DNA of 64,000 nt from Streptomyces sp. JH34 (GCF_029428875.1 NZ_JAJSOO010000001.1:6792501-6856500); one strand, 5' to 3'. Positions 26,006 through 33,775 are shown, counted from the stretch's first letter. The notes: generated by a model not told the origin, from the sequence alone. Program-made: numbers and translations.

Positions 26006-26916
26006 CGGGAGGGCCCGGCGCCGTCCTCGTGGTGGGTGAGGCGCTCGTCGACCTCGTACCCGTGGCGGGCGACGGCGGGGTACGGGCGGCCCAGTTCGGC
26101 GGTGCCCCGGCCAACGTCGCCGTCGGGCTGGCCAGGCTCGGAACCCCGGTCTCCTTCGCCGGGGGACTGGGAGGCGACGGCTTCGCCCGCATGATCGAGG
26201 AGCGCCTTCGGGCCGCCGGGGCCGACCTCACGCTGTGCGAACGCACCGGCCTGCCCACCGCGCTGGCCGTCGCCGAACCGGACGCCGGGGGCACGGGGTA
26301 CCACTTCCACCTCCAGGACACGGCGACGTTCGAACTGCCGGACCTGTCCACCCGCGCCGCCGGGTTCGGGGCCGTGTACGTGGGCGGACTCGCGGCCGTC
26401 GTGGAGCCCGCGGCCTCGGCCGTACGGGCGACCGCCCGCGCGGCCGCCGAGCACTCCCTCCTCGTCGTGGACCCCAACGTCCGCCGGGACCGCACCCTGG
26501 GCGCGGACCACGGCGCGGCCGCGCTGCGCGAACTCTGCCGGCTCGCGCACGTCGTGAAGGCAAGCGACGAGGACCTCGAGCGGCTGTGGCCGGGCACCGA
26601 CCCGGAGGAGACCTGCCGGGATCTGGCGGCCGGGGGACGGCTCGTGGTCCTCACCCGGGGCGCCAGGGGCAGCACCGCGTACACGGCGACCGCGCCACCG
26701 GTGTCCGTCGCGGCCACACCGGTCGAGGTCGTCAACACGATCGGGGCGGGGGACGCGTTCGCCGCCGGCCTGCTGAGCCGGCTGGGCGCCCGCGGCTCCT
26801 TCACCGCGGCACCGGATCCGGAGGAGGTGCGGGACATGCTGTCCGCCGCCTCCCAGGCCGCCGCCTCGGTGTGCGCCCGGGCGGGCACGGAGCCCTCCGT
26901 CCCCGCCGGTACCTGA
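26002..26916 (+). CDS. PfkB-family carbohydrate kinase (fructokinase-like)
   Basis: The 304-residue kinase has the N-terminal PfkB pattern GGAPANVAVGLARLG (about 34-48) with the GG substrate motif, and the C-terminal ATP/anion-hole motif VVNTIGAGDAFAAGLL (about 244-259) with the catalytic Asp. It starts at GTG overlapping the dehydrogenase stop. In context it would phosphorylate the ketose produced from the imported polyol. It is the last gene of the operon and is followed by a strong palindrome. Confidence 0.92.
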   Translation: MTGGPGAVLVVGEALVDLVPVAGDGGVRAAQFGGAPANVAVGLARLGTPVSFAGGLGGDGFARMIEERLRAAGADLTLCERTGLPTALAVAEPDAGGTGYHFHLQDTATFELPDLSTRAAGFGAVYVGGLAAVVEPAASAVRATARAAAEHSLLVVDPNVRRDRTLGADHGAAALRELCRLAHVVKASDEDLERLWPGTDPEETCRDLAAGGRLVVLTRGARGSTAYTATAPPVSVAATPVEVVNTIGAGDAFAAGLLSRLGARGSFTAAPDPEEVRDMLSAASQAAASVCARAGTEPSVPAGT

Positions 26917-26932
26917 AGGAGCGCGCAAGGCG

Positions 26933-26966
26933 CAGGATGCGCACCCGCGCGCGGGTGCGCATCCTG
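26933..26966. terminator. Perfect 34-base palindrome ending the polyol operon
   Basis: The sequence equals its own reverse complement over all 34 bases (arms 26933-26949 and 26950-26966), starting 17 bases after the kinase stop. It has no separate loop or U-tract. It probably terminates the operon, and its right end almost touches the downstream pseudogene. Confidence 0.65.
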
Positions 26967-26971
26967 GCTGT

Positions 26972-28079
26972 GTGACGTGGAGCGCCGGAGGCAGCCCACC
27001 CCCCGACGAGCTGTCGCTGGTGCTCGCCCGGTCCGTGGTGAGTGCCGTCGACGCCGTCGGAGGGTACGGGGACGGGGTCTACCTGCGCTCCCGCATCCCC
27101 GGCGTCGAGACGCTCACGAGCGGACGGCCGCTGTTCTCCGAGTCCATGGATCAGCTGGCCGCCGCGTACCCGGGCATCCCCCTGGACGCCAGTGTCGGCG
27201 CCCGCGCCTGCCGCTCATCGCCTCGGGCCGCCCCGTCGGCTCGTGCGTCCTCGGCTTCGACCGGCCCCGCGGCTTCAGCCCGGAGGAACGCACCGTCCTC
27301 ACCGCACTGGCCGGTCTCATCGCCCAGGCACTCGAACGTGCCCGGCGCTACGACACCGAGGCAGCGCTCGCCCGGGGGACTCCAGGAGGCCCTGCTGCCC
27401 CACCGGCTGCCCGTCGTCGACCACGTCGACACCGTCGGGCGCTATCTCGCCGGCACCCAGGACATCGAGGTCGGGGGCGACTGGTACGACGTCATCGAGA
27501 CCGCCGCCCGACTCGCCCTGGTCATCGGGGACGTCCAGGGGCACGGTGTCGCGGCGGCCGCCACCATGGGCCAGCTACGCAGCGCCGTACGGGCCTTCGC
27601 GCTGATCGGGCACGAACCGCACGAGATCATGGGCGCCACCAAACAGGCTGCTGATCGGCCTGGACCCTGGGCAGTTCGCCAGCTGCTGCTTCGTGCTGCT
27701 CGACCCCGCCACCGGTGTCTTCCGAGCAGTCCGTGCCGGGCACCCCCAGCCCGTCCTGCGGCATCCCGACGGCAGTACCGAGGTCCTGGACCTCCCCGGC
27801 GGCGTCGTGCTCGGGGTCGACCCGGACGCCTCGTACCCCGTCACGGAACTGCGGCTCGCCGCCGGAGCCGTCCTGGCACTCTTCACGGACGGGCTGATGG
27901 AGAAGGCGGGTGCTGACATCGACGAAGGCATCGAGCGTCTGTGCGCCACCCTCGCCGAGGCGTGCCGGCTGCCGCTCGCCGAGACGGCGGACCGGGTCAT
28001 CGGGCAGGCCCGTCAGGACGAGGACCGGCCCGACGACATCGCGCTGCTCATGGCGGCCCGCCGGGCCCCGGTCCACTGA
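26972..28079 (+). pseudogene. Frameshifted SpoIIE/RsbU-type phosphatase with partial GAF domain
   Basis: Homology to a GAF-SpoIIE phosphatase continues through three frames. A GAF segment begins in one frame (DELSLVLARSVVSAVDAVGG), moves near 27200 to a frame reading LPLIASGRPVGSCVLGFDRP, and near 27373, at a run of five G, returns to the frame reading LQEALLPHRLPVVDHVD and GGDWYDVIETAARLALVIGDVQGHG. Near 27640, at CAAACAG, it shifts again to reach LLIGLDPGQFASCCFVLLDP, VLALFTDGLMEKAG and the C-terminus DDIALLMAARR. All phosphatase motifs survive, but no single frame encodes them. The N-terminus also looks short. It is either a decayed gene or a site of sequencing indels; all other genes nearby are intact. 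Confidence 0.8.
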
Positions 28080-28258
28080 GCCACGCCGGCAGCGACCGTG
28101 CGCCGACCGCGTGAACCGTCCGTCATACGGAACGCGCCCGGTGCGGACTGCGCCCTCGGAACGCGGGTGAGGCATCCTCTGCTGGTCGGGCAGAACGGGC
28201 CCGTGGCGGTGAGTGGATCATGCGCCGCGGTCTGTGACGGAGAAGGATGCGGAACCAG

Positions 28259-28678
28259 ATGGCAGAGAACTCGGACCTGTTGGCATTCGTGCGGGCACGC
28301 CTCGCCGAGGAGGAGGGCATCGCACGGGAGGCGGGGGGCGACGGCTGGCGGACGCCGGCCGAAGCACCCGGTGAGGTGCACGACCGCACGAGCGGGATCG
28401 CCTTCGTCGTGCGGTCGCGCGGCTACGACCGGCACATCGCCTTCCAGGACCCCGCGCGCACCCTGCGCCGTATCGAGACCACCAGGGTCCTCCTCGACGA
28501 GTACGAGGAGATCGCGGTCCTGGACACCGACCGCCCGGCCCAGGACTTCACCTCGGGGCGCGCCGTCGGGCTGGGATTCGTCGTGCGGCAGATGGCCGCC
28601 GAGCACGCCGGGCATCCCGACTACCGGGTGAAGTGGCTGCCCCGGTTCTCCCACTGGGGTCCCTCCTCCCAGGGATGA
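28259..28678 (+). CDS. DUF6221 family protein
   Basis: The 139-residue protein has the features I associate with this streptomycete family: an N-terminal helix DLLAFVRARLAEEEGIARE, an IAFQDPARTLRRIETTRVLLDEYEE core near residues 60-85, and a C-terminal HPDYRVKWLP. Its function is unknown. ATG at 28259 gives the usual MAENSDLLAF start; an ATG four codons earlier lies too close to the AGAAGG ribosome site. The 180 bases before it show no gene. Confidence 0.8.
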   Translation: MAENSDLLAFVRARLAEEEGIAREAGGDGWRTPAEAPGEVHDRTSGIAFVVRSRGYDRHIAFQDPARTLRRIETTRVLLDEYEEIAVLDTDRPAQDFTSGRAVGLGFVVRQMAAEHAGHPDYRVKWLPRFSHWGPSSQG

Positions 28679-28777
28679 GGACGGGCGGGGCCGCGCGCCG
28701 GACTGAGTACCAGGGGGCGGCCCCTCTGAGTACCCGACCCGATCCCGGCACGGGCCCCGGCCGGTGGAATGGGAACC

Positions 28778-29011
28778 ATGCTCCCCGACGCGCCGACGCG
28801 CCCCCGCATCCAGACCCTGACCAGCGCCGGTACCGCGCTTGCCGTGACCCTCCTCCCGCTGGCCGTCGGCGTCCTGCTGGCCAGGACGATGGCCCTGGAC
28901 CCGATGTCACCCGTGAACGCGCTGGTCACCAGCGGTGGTCAGCGCGCTCGTCTCGCCCCGTCGCGGTGGATGCTGAAAGCTCGAACGCGCGAGCTTCTTT
29001 CCCGCCGGTAA
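28778..29011 (+). CDS. Doubtful small ORF with one hydrophobic segment
   Basis: The 77 codons encode a basic start, one possible membrane helix (ALAVTLLPLAVGVLLA) and a basic tail ending RELLSRR. I do not recognise it. The last third overlaps a terminator-like hairpin (28977-28996) and has irregular codon use, which argues that only the first part, if any, is coding. AATGGGAACC could act as a weak ribosome site. It may be a remnant. Confidence 0.3.
   Translation: MLPDAPTRPRIQTLTSAGTALAVTLLPLAVGVLLARTMALDPMSPVNALVTSGGQRARLAPSRWMLKARTRELLSRR
28977..28996 (+). terminator. Terminator-like hairpin followed by CTTTC
   Basis: AAGCTCG and CGAGCTT flank six bases, and the hairpin is followed by CTTTCCC. 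It lies inside the tail of a doubtful small reading frame and could end a short transcript from the 28.7-29.0 kb region. Confidence 0.35.
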
Positions 29012-29352
29012 TGGAACCTTTGTCCAGGTAAGCGCTGTCGCTTTTGTTACACGGATCCACCCGGTCCGGACCGGGTCGCCAGGGGGAGTGGGTTCGAGGT
29101 GAACGAGTTGTGGCGGCCCTGTGAACAGCCCCCCGAAAGGGTCGGTGCAGCGATCAACGGTTGACAGGTCTACGACCGCGGGAATCCGTGCCGCGTGCAG
29201 CCGTGTGTGACAGAAATGTCCGCACTTTGTCACACGAACCAGGGCACCTTTCGGCCACCTCCGAAGCGGGACAAAGTTTGCGTTCCCGGCACGACGCCGG
29301 GGTCGGAAAACGCCCGGCACTCCATTCCGGGCCTGCACGATGAGGGGTTTTC
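29012..29352. promoter_or_regulatory. Long leader region with several dyads upstream of the lamin-tail gene
   Basis: The 341 bases carry no gene. They hold a perfect 18-base palindrome at 29059-29076 (ACCCGGTCC and its complement). An inverted repeat GTGTGACA / TGTCACAC spaced by 15 bases lies at 29205-29235. A pair ACTTTGT / ACAAAGT occupies 29224-29230 and 29271-29277. The last two could form alternative hairpins just upstream of the gene at 29353. I could not match the region to a known riboswitch. Confidence 0.4.
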
Positions 29353-29961
29353 ATGTCCCGTTCCGCACGACGGATCACCGCCACCGTTCTCGCCTCAGGC
29401 GCCCTGCTCGCCGCAGCGGCCTTGCCGGCGACGGCCGATGGCCGGGACCACGGCCACAACCGGCCGGCGCAGCGCTCGGCGGTCGTCCTGGGCAAGGTCC
29501 AGTACGACAGCCCCGGCCGCGACAACGGCTCGAACCGCAGCCTGAACGCCGAGTGGGTGACCGTCACCAACACCGGCCGTCACGCCGTCAACCTCCGTGG
29601 CTGGACGCTCAGCGACGAGAGCCGCCGCACGTACACGTTCGACATGCGGCTGCCCGGCCGCTCCTCCGTCCGCGTCCACACCGGTGTCGGCCGTGACACC
29701 CGGCACGACGTGTACCAGGACCGTCGCCAGTACGTGTGGGACAACCGGGACACCGCCACGCTCCGCGACAACCGCGGGCACAAGGTCGACTCCAAGTCCT
29801 GGGGCCGGTACCGCGACGGCGGTCACCGTGACGGTGGGTACCGCGACGGTGGGTACCGCGACGGTGGTCACCGCGACGGCGGTCACCGCGACGGCGGTCA
29901 CCGCGACGGTGGTCACCGCGACGGTGGTCACCGCGACGGCGGTCACCGCGGCAACCGCTGA
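29353..29961 (+). CDS. Secreted lamin-tail-domain protein with RDGG[HY] repeat tail
   Basis: The 202-residue protein has a classical signal peptide (RSARRITATVLASG, cleavage after about PATA, residue 28), a lamin-tail domain (about residues 40-148) with WVTVTNTGRHAVNLRGWTLSDE and RSSVRVHTGVGRDTRHDVY, and a tail of nine pentapeptides RDGGH or RDGGY ending in RGNR. Bacterial lamin-tail domains are small beta-sandwiches found in secreted proteins, often nuclease- or surface-associated. The repeat tail is rich in His, Asp and Arg and could bind metal, anionic polymer or cell wall; this is inference. GAGGGG precedes the ATG. The gene has a terminator immediately downstream and seems monocistronic. 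Confidence 0.85.
   Translation: MSRSARRITATVLASGALLAAAALPATADGRDHGHNRPAQRSAVVLGKVQYDSPGRDNGSNRSLNAEWVTVTNTGRHAVNLRGWTLSDESRRTYTFDMRLPGRSSVRVHTGVGRDTRHDVYQDRRQYVWDNRDTATLRDNRGHKVDSKSWGRYRDGGHRDGGYRDGGYRDGGHRDGGHRDGGHRDGGHRDGGHRDGGHRGNR
29812..29946 (+). repeat. Nine tandem 15-base repeats encoding RDGG[HY]
   Basis: Units of the form CGCGACGGYGGTCAC or CGCGACGGTGGGTAC follow each other without interruption for 135 bases and remain in frame within the lamin-tail gene. Seven encode RDGGH and two RDGGY. Near-identity at DNA level makes copy number likely to vary between strains by slippage. Confidence 0.95.
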
Positions 29962-30001
29962 CCCGCACCGATAGGGGGACGCGGCGTTCTCCCTGACTGA
30001 A

Positions 30002-30036
30002 ACGGCGTACCACGGCTCACCCCCGTGGTACGCCGT
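30002..30036. terminator. Hairpin terminator after the lamin-tail gene
   Basis: Perfect 14-base arms (30002-30015 and 30023-30036) flank a 7-base loop, 41 bases after the stop at 29961. Confidence 0.75.
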
Positions 30037-30109
30037 ATTCGTGCAGCCCACGGCCGCCGGGGGCGGGGTCTGTGCACCGGGGGACGGCGGGTGATGTCAG
30101 GATGGACCC

Positions 30110-30607
30110 ATGACCATCAAGGCGTATTTCGACATCACCATCGACGACCAGCCCGCGGGCCGGATCGTGTTCAACCTTTTCGACGACGTTGCCCCCAAGA
30201 CCGCGGAGAACTTCCGCGCGCTGGCCACCGGTGAGCACGGCTACGGCTACGCCGGCTCCCCGTTCCACCGTGTCATCCCGGACTTCATGCTCCAGGGCGG
30301 TGACTTCACCCGGGGCAACGGCACCGGCGGCAAGAGCATCTACGGCGAGAAGTTCGCCGACGAGAACTTCACCCTGAAGCACGACAAGCCGGGTCTGCTC
30401 TCGATGGCCAACGCCGGCCCGAACACCAACGGGTCGCAGTTCTTCATCACCACCGTCCTCACCCCGTGGCTGGACGGCAAGCACGTGGTGTTCGGCGAGG
30501 TCGCCGACGAGGAGAGCATGGCGCTCGTCCGCAAGATCGAGACCTACGGCTCCTCCACCGGTAAGACCAAGGCGCAGATCGCCGTCTCCGGTTCCGGCGT
30601 TCTCTGA
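30110..30607 (+). CDS. ppiA: Cyclophilin-type peptidyl-prolyl cis-trans isomerase
   Basis: The 165-residue cytoplasmic cyclophilin has FHRVIPDFMLQGGDF with the catalytic Arg54, MANAGPNTNGSQFFIT near residues 98-113, and WLDGKHVVFGEV. It catalyses cis-trans isomerisation of X-Pro bonds in protein folding. AGGATGG acts as ribosome site. The length is normal for bacterial single-domain cyclophilins and no signal peptide is present. It is bounded by terminators on both sides and is monocistronic. Confidence 0.95.
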   Translation: MTIKAYFDITIDDQPAGRIVFNLFDDVAPKTAENFRALATGEHGYGYAGSPFHRVIPDFMLQGGDFTRGNGTGGKSIYGEKFADENFTLKHDKPGLLSMANAGPNTNGSQFFITTVLTPWLDGKHVVFGEVADEESMALVRKIETYGSSTGKTKAQIAVSGSGVL

Positions 30608-30614
30608 CGCACGC

Positions 30615-30656
30615 CACGGGGCTCCCGGCCGGTTCCACCGGTTCGGGAGCCCCGTG
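30615..30656 (+). terminator. Hairpin terminator after the cyclophilin gene
   Basis: Perfect 13-base arms (30615-30627 and 30644-30656) enclose a 16-base loop, 8 bases after the stop codon. Confidence 0.7.
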
Positions 30657-30754
30657 CCACGTCGGCCGGAAGGCGTCCCCTGCCGGGAGGTGCCAGGGTG
30701 GAGACGACCTGGTGCACCCGATGGACCGCAAACATGGGACGAGAGGACCGCGAC

Positions 30755-31549
30755 ATGCGTATCGATCTTGCCGGCAGGACCGCGGTCGTGACCGGTTCCT
30801 CCCAGGGCATCGGCCTCGCCATCGCCACCGGGCTGGCCGGTGCCGGAGCACGCGTGGTGCTCACCGGGCGGAGCCGCGACCGCCTCGACGTGGCGGCCGA
30901 CGTGCTGCGCTGCGCGGTGCCGGACGCCGGCCCGCTCACGGTCGCCTGCGACCTCGCCACGGAGCAGGGGGCCGCCGAGCTCCTCGAGGCCGTGCCCGCC
31001 GCCGACATCCTCGTCAACAACCTCGGCATCTTCGGTTCCCGGCCGCCGCTGGACATCACCGACGACGAGTGGCGCACCTACTTCGACACCAACGTCCTCA
31101 GTGCGGTGCGTCTGATCCGCCACTATCTGCCCGGCATGACCGGGCGGGGCTGGGGCCGCGTGCAGAACATCGCCAGCGACTCCGCGGTCGTCATCCCCGC
31201 CGAGATGATCCACTACGGCATGTCGAAGACAGCGCTGCTCGCCGTCTCCCGCGGCTTCGCCAAGGAGGCCGCGGGAAGCGGGGTGACGGTGAACTCCGTG
31301 ATCGCCGGACCCACCCACACCGGCGGTGTCGAGGACTTCGTCCACGAGCTCGTCGGCGAGGACCTCCCGTGGGACGAGGCCCAGCGCGCGTTCATGCGGG
31401 AGTACCGCCCCCAGTCCCTGCTCCAGCGACTCATCGAGCCCGAGGAGATCGCGAACCTCGTCGTCTACCTCAGCTCGCCGCAGGCGTCCGCCACCACGGG
31501 CGCGGCCGTGCGGGTGGACGGCGGGTACATCGACTCGATCGTGCCCTGA
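30755..31549 (+). CDS. Short-chain dehydrogenase/reductase
   Basis: The 264-residue classical SDR has the cofactor motif TGSSQGIGLAIATG (residues 13-26), NNLGIF (NAG-like motif near 88), a catalytic Ser in the IASDSAVVIPAEMIHYGMSK segment with the YxxxK pair (YGMSK), and a C-terminal VRVDGGYIDSIVP. It would reduce or oxidise a carbonyl/hydroxyl substrate with NAD(P)(H); the substrate is not identifiable. ATG at 30755 with GAGAGGA upstream is preferred over an open stretch that begins 57 bases earlier. It runs in the same direction as the RNase H gene, 26 bases ahead of it. Confidence 0.9.
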   Translation: MRIDLAGRTAVVTGSSQGIGLAIATGLAGAGARVVLTGRSRDRLDVAADVLRCAVPDAGPLTVACDLATEQGAAELLEAVPAADILVNNLGIFGSRPPLDITDDEWRTYFDTNVLSAVRLIRHYLPGMTGRGWGRVQNIASDSAVVIPAEMIHYGMSKTALLAVSRGFAKEAAGSGVTVNSVIAGPTHTGGVEDFVHELVGEDLPWDEAQRAFMREYRPQSLLQRLIEPEEIANLVVYLSSPQASATTGAAVRVDGGYIDSIVP

Positions 31550-31574
31550 CCTCCCGGGCTGGCATGATCGGGGC

Positions 31575-32282
31575 ATGGACGAGCGCATCATCGCCGCGTG
31601 TGACGGGGCATCCAAGGGCAATCCGGGACCTGCTGCCTGGGCATGGGTCGTGGCAGACGGCCAGGGGAATCCCCAGCGGTGGGAGGCGGGCCCCCTGGGC
31701 ACCGCCACCAACAACGTCGCGGAGCTCACCGCCCTGCTGGAACTGCTGAGGTCGACCGATCCCGCCGTGCCCGTCGAGGTGCGCATGGACTCGCAGTACG
31801 CGATGAACGCGGTGACCAAGTGGCTGCCGGGGTGGAAGCGGAACGGCTGGAAGACGTCGGGCGGTAAGCCGGTCGCCAACCGGGAGCTGGTGGTCGGCAT
31901 CGACGAACTGCTGGGCGGCCGCAGCGTGACCTTCCGCTACGTGCCGGCGCACCAGGTGGACGGCGATCCGCTCAACGCCGTGGCCGACCAGGCCGCGAGC
32001 GAGGTCGCGGTCTCCCAGCGGGCCGCGGGGACCGCGCACGGCACCGCGGACATGCCGGTGCCGGCCCCGGCCCGCTCGACGAAGAGCCGGACGTCGGGCC
32101 CGGGCGCGGCCAGGAGCGGCTCAGCGGCCGGCTCCACGGCCAGGAAGAGCTCGGGCAGCGGCACGATCCGTGCCAAGTTCGCGGGCCGGTGCCACTGCGG
32201 GAAGCCGTACGCGGCCAAGGACATGATCGCCAAGAACCCGAACGGCTGGGGTCACCCGGAGTGCCGGACGGCGCTCGCCTGA
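31575..32282 (+). CDS. rnhA: Ribonuclease HI with C-terminal Cys/His extension
   Basis: The 235-residue protein has an N-terminal RNase HI domain (residues 1-150) with the catalytic carboxylates Asp10 (CDGASKGNPGP), Glu50 (NNVAELTAL), Asp72 (MDSQYAM) and Asp138 (NAVADQAAS), which cleaves RNA in RNA-DNA hybrids. A Ser/Ala/Gly/Lys-rich linker (about 155-200) leads to AGRCHCGKPYAAKDMI and GWGHPEC, with Cys206, Cys208, His227 and Cys230 spaced like a small zinc-binding module. Ordinary RNase HI lacks this tail. ATG at 31575 is the only suitable start. The symbol is given for the N-terminal domain. Confidence 0.9.
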   Translation: MDERIIAACDGASKGNPGPAAWAWVVADGQGNPQRWEAGPLGTATNNVAELTALLELLRSTDPAVPVEVRMDSQYAMNAVTKWLPGWKRNGWKTSGGKPVANRELVVGIDELLGGRSVTFRYVPAHQVDGDPLNAVADQAASEVAVSQRAAGTAHGTADMPVPAPARSTKSRTSGPGAARSGSAAGSTARKSSGSGTIRAKFAGRCHCGKPYAAKDMIAKNPNGWGHPECRTALA

Positions 32283-32297
32283 GCCGTCCGGCAGGGT

Positions 32298-32828
32298 TCA
32301 GACATCGGCCCACACGAGTCGGCCGGACACGCTGGTGCCGGTACCCCAACGCGTCGCCAGCGCGTCCACGAGCATCAGGCCCCGACCGCCCTCGGCCACC
32401 GAGGCGAGGTCGAAGCCGTCGCCGGTGCCGTCCGGCCCGCCGGAGGCCACCGGGCCGGGGCCCTCCGAACCGAACGGCCCGCCCGGCGGGGCGTCCGACG
32501 GCTCGGGTTTCCGCGGTCCGGGCAGGTCGGGCACGTGCAGCCTGCCACGGTTCCACACGCAGATCCGCACGCGGCCGGAGGTCCGCAGGAGGCGGCACCG
32601 GATCCGCCGGCCCGCGGTGTGTTCCACCGCGTTCGCGACCAGCTCGGTCACGACCAGGGCCGCCGTCTCGACGCGCTCGTCCGGCTCTCCCCAGTCCCGC
32701 ATGGCTTCCTGCACGCGGTGCCTCGCGACGGGGACGCCCCGGGGGAGGCGGGGGATCCACCAGCTCAGTGCGCTACGCCCGCCCGAACCCGACGGGGCCG
32801 GACGCGCGCACGTAACTATTTCCGACAT
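32298..32828 (-). CDS. Anti-sigma-type ATP-binding regulatory protein (HATPase_c_2)
   Basis: The 176-residue protein has the GHKL fold of RsbW-like serine kinases. The N-box is VVTELVANAVEHT near residues 60-72, the G motif GGRGLMLVDALATRWG is near 147-162, and VRICVWNRG forms the intervening strand. A Pro/Gly-rich insertion (about 105-140) separates the motifs. Streptomycetes encode many such proteins, often beside XRE regulators, as here, where the two genes diverge across 119 bases. The sigma or anti-anti-sigma partner is unknown. Confidence 0.88.
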   Translation of the reverse strand: MSEIVTCARPAPSGSGGRSALSWWIPRLPRGVPVARHRVQEAMRDWGEPDERVETAALVVTELVANAVEHTAGRRIRCRLLRTSGRVRICVWNRGRLHVPDLPGPRKPEPSDAPPGGPFGSEGPGPVASGGPDGTGDGFDLASVAEGGRGLMLVDALATRWGTGTSVSGRLVWADV

Positions 32829-32842
32829 GTACGTACTCTCCG

Positions 32843-32863
32843 TGCAAATTGCATACTTTGCAA
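32843..32863. promoter_or_regulatory. TGCAA repeat operator candidate between anti-sigma and XRE genes
   Basis: An 11-base palindrome TGCAA-A-TTGCA (32843-32853) is followed three bases later by TTTGCAA (32857-32863). It is the only AT-rich patch in this divergent region and lies 15 bases upstream of the anti-sigma-like start. It is a candidate site for the XRE protein. Confidence 0.5.
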
Positions 32864-32947
32864 GGGGCAGAATGTCAGGATGGTTCCTGATCGGGGCTCA
32901 CAGCCCCGGAATCAGCATCTGTCCGAGCGTGCGAGGAGGGCGGGTGG

Positions 32948-33775
32948 ATGAGGCCCCGGTCAGGCCCCACCGTCGAGCACCGCGTCCTGGCGGAGCGCAT
33001 GCGCATCCTGCGGGAACGCGCGGGCATCAGTCTCCAGGCAGCGGCTGTGGCACTGGGTGCCCACCCCGCGACGGTCCGGCGCATCGAGCGTGCCGAGACC
33101 GGGCTCGACGCCCATCAGGTCCGCGTTCTCCTGGAGCGCTACGCGGTGTCCGCCGCGGAGGCGGAGCCGATCATGACGGGACTCGCGGCCGCGAACCTGC
33201 CCGGCTGGTGGCACCGGTGGCGGGACACGATGGAGCCGTGGCAGCAGGAAGTCATCGGCATCGAGTCCTCCGCCGCGCTCGTGCGGACCTGGCATCCCGC
33301 GCTCGTCCCCGAACTGCTGCGCGTCCCGGCCTACGAGGCGGCCCTGCGCCGGACCCTGACCGCGGATCCGCCACCGAGGCTCGACCGGCACATCGAACTG
33401 CTGGCGGAGCGGCAGCGCCGACTGGGGGAGCGCGGCGCGGCCCTCTGGGCCCTGTTCCCCGCAGCCGCCCTCCACACGACGGTCGGCGGCCCCGCGGTGA
33501 TGGCCGAACAGCGGACGGTGCTGGAGGAGGCCGTACACCGGCAGCACCTCACTGTCCAGGTGGTACCGCTCGACTTCCCGCCGCACCCCATGACCGGCGT
33601 CCCGCCGCTGCACCTGCTGCGCGTCCCGGCCCCGGAGATCGGCGACCGGGCGGTCCTGGAGACCCCCGGTGCGCGGGTGGACGTCATCGGCGAACCGGCC
33701 GCCGTCACGGACTACCGCATCAGGCTCGACGGCGCGTGCGCGAGGGCGCCGCACCCGGGTTCGCCCCTTCCGTGA
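32948..33775 (+). CDS. XRE-family regulator with DUF5753-like C-terminal domain
   Basis: The 275-residue protein has an N-terminal helix-turn-helix (MRILRERAGISLQAAAVALGAHPATVRRIERAETGLD, about residues 18-54) and a large C-terminal domain with WWHRWRDTMEPWQQEVIGIESSA, ALVPELLRVPAYEAALRRT and LTVQVVPLDFPPHP, the pattern of the DUF5753 domain in streptomycete WhiJ-like regulators. Such genes usually occur with a small DUF397 gene or an anti-sigma-like ATPase; here only the ATPase is present, divergently. ATG at 32948 follows AGGAGGG. Confidence 0.9.
   Translation: MRPRSGPTVEHRVLAERMRILRERAGISLQAAAVALGAHPATVRRIERAETGLDAHQVRVLLERYAVSAAEAEPIMTGLAAANLPGWWHRWRDTMEPWQQEVIGIESSAALVRTWHPALVPELLRVPAYEAALRRTLTADPPPRLDRHIELLAERQRRLGERGAALWALFPAAALHTTVGGPAVMAEQRTVLEEAVHRQHLTVQVVPLDFPPHPMTGVPPLHLLRVPAPEIGDRAVLETPGARVDVIGEPAAVTDYRIRLDGACARAPHPGSPLP

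Noticed and set aside
28778..29011. A confident small membrane protein gene
   Set aside because: The tail overlaps a terminator-like hairpin and its codon use degrades, so it is kept only as a low-confidence entry.
29012..29352. A ydaO-type (c-di-AMP) riboswitch before a secreted cell-wall-related gene
   Set aside because: Only a short GGTAAGCG-like string resembles the motif; the conserved core segments and pseudoknot partners were not found.
29812..29946. Tandem repeats as a CRISPR array
   Set aside because: Units are 15 bases, contiguous without spacers, and in frame inside a protein gene.
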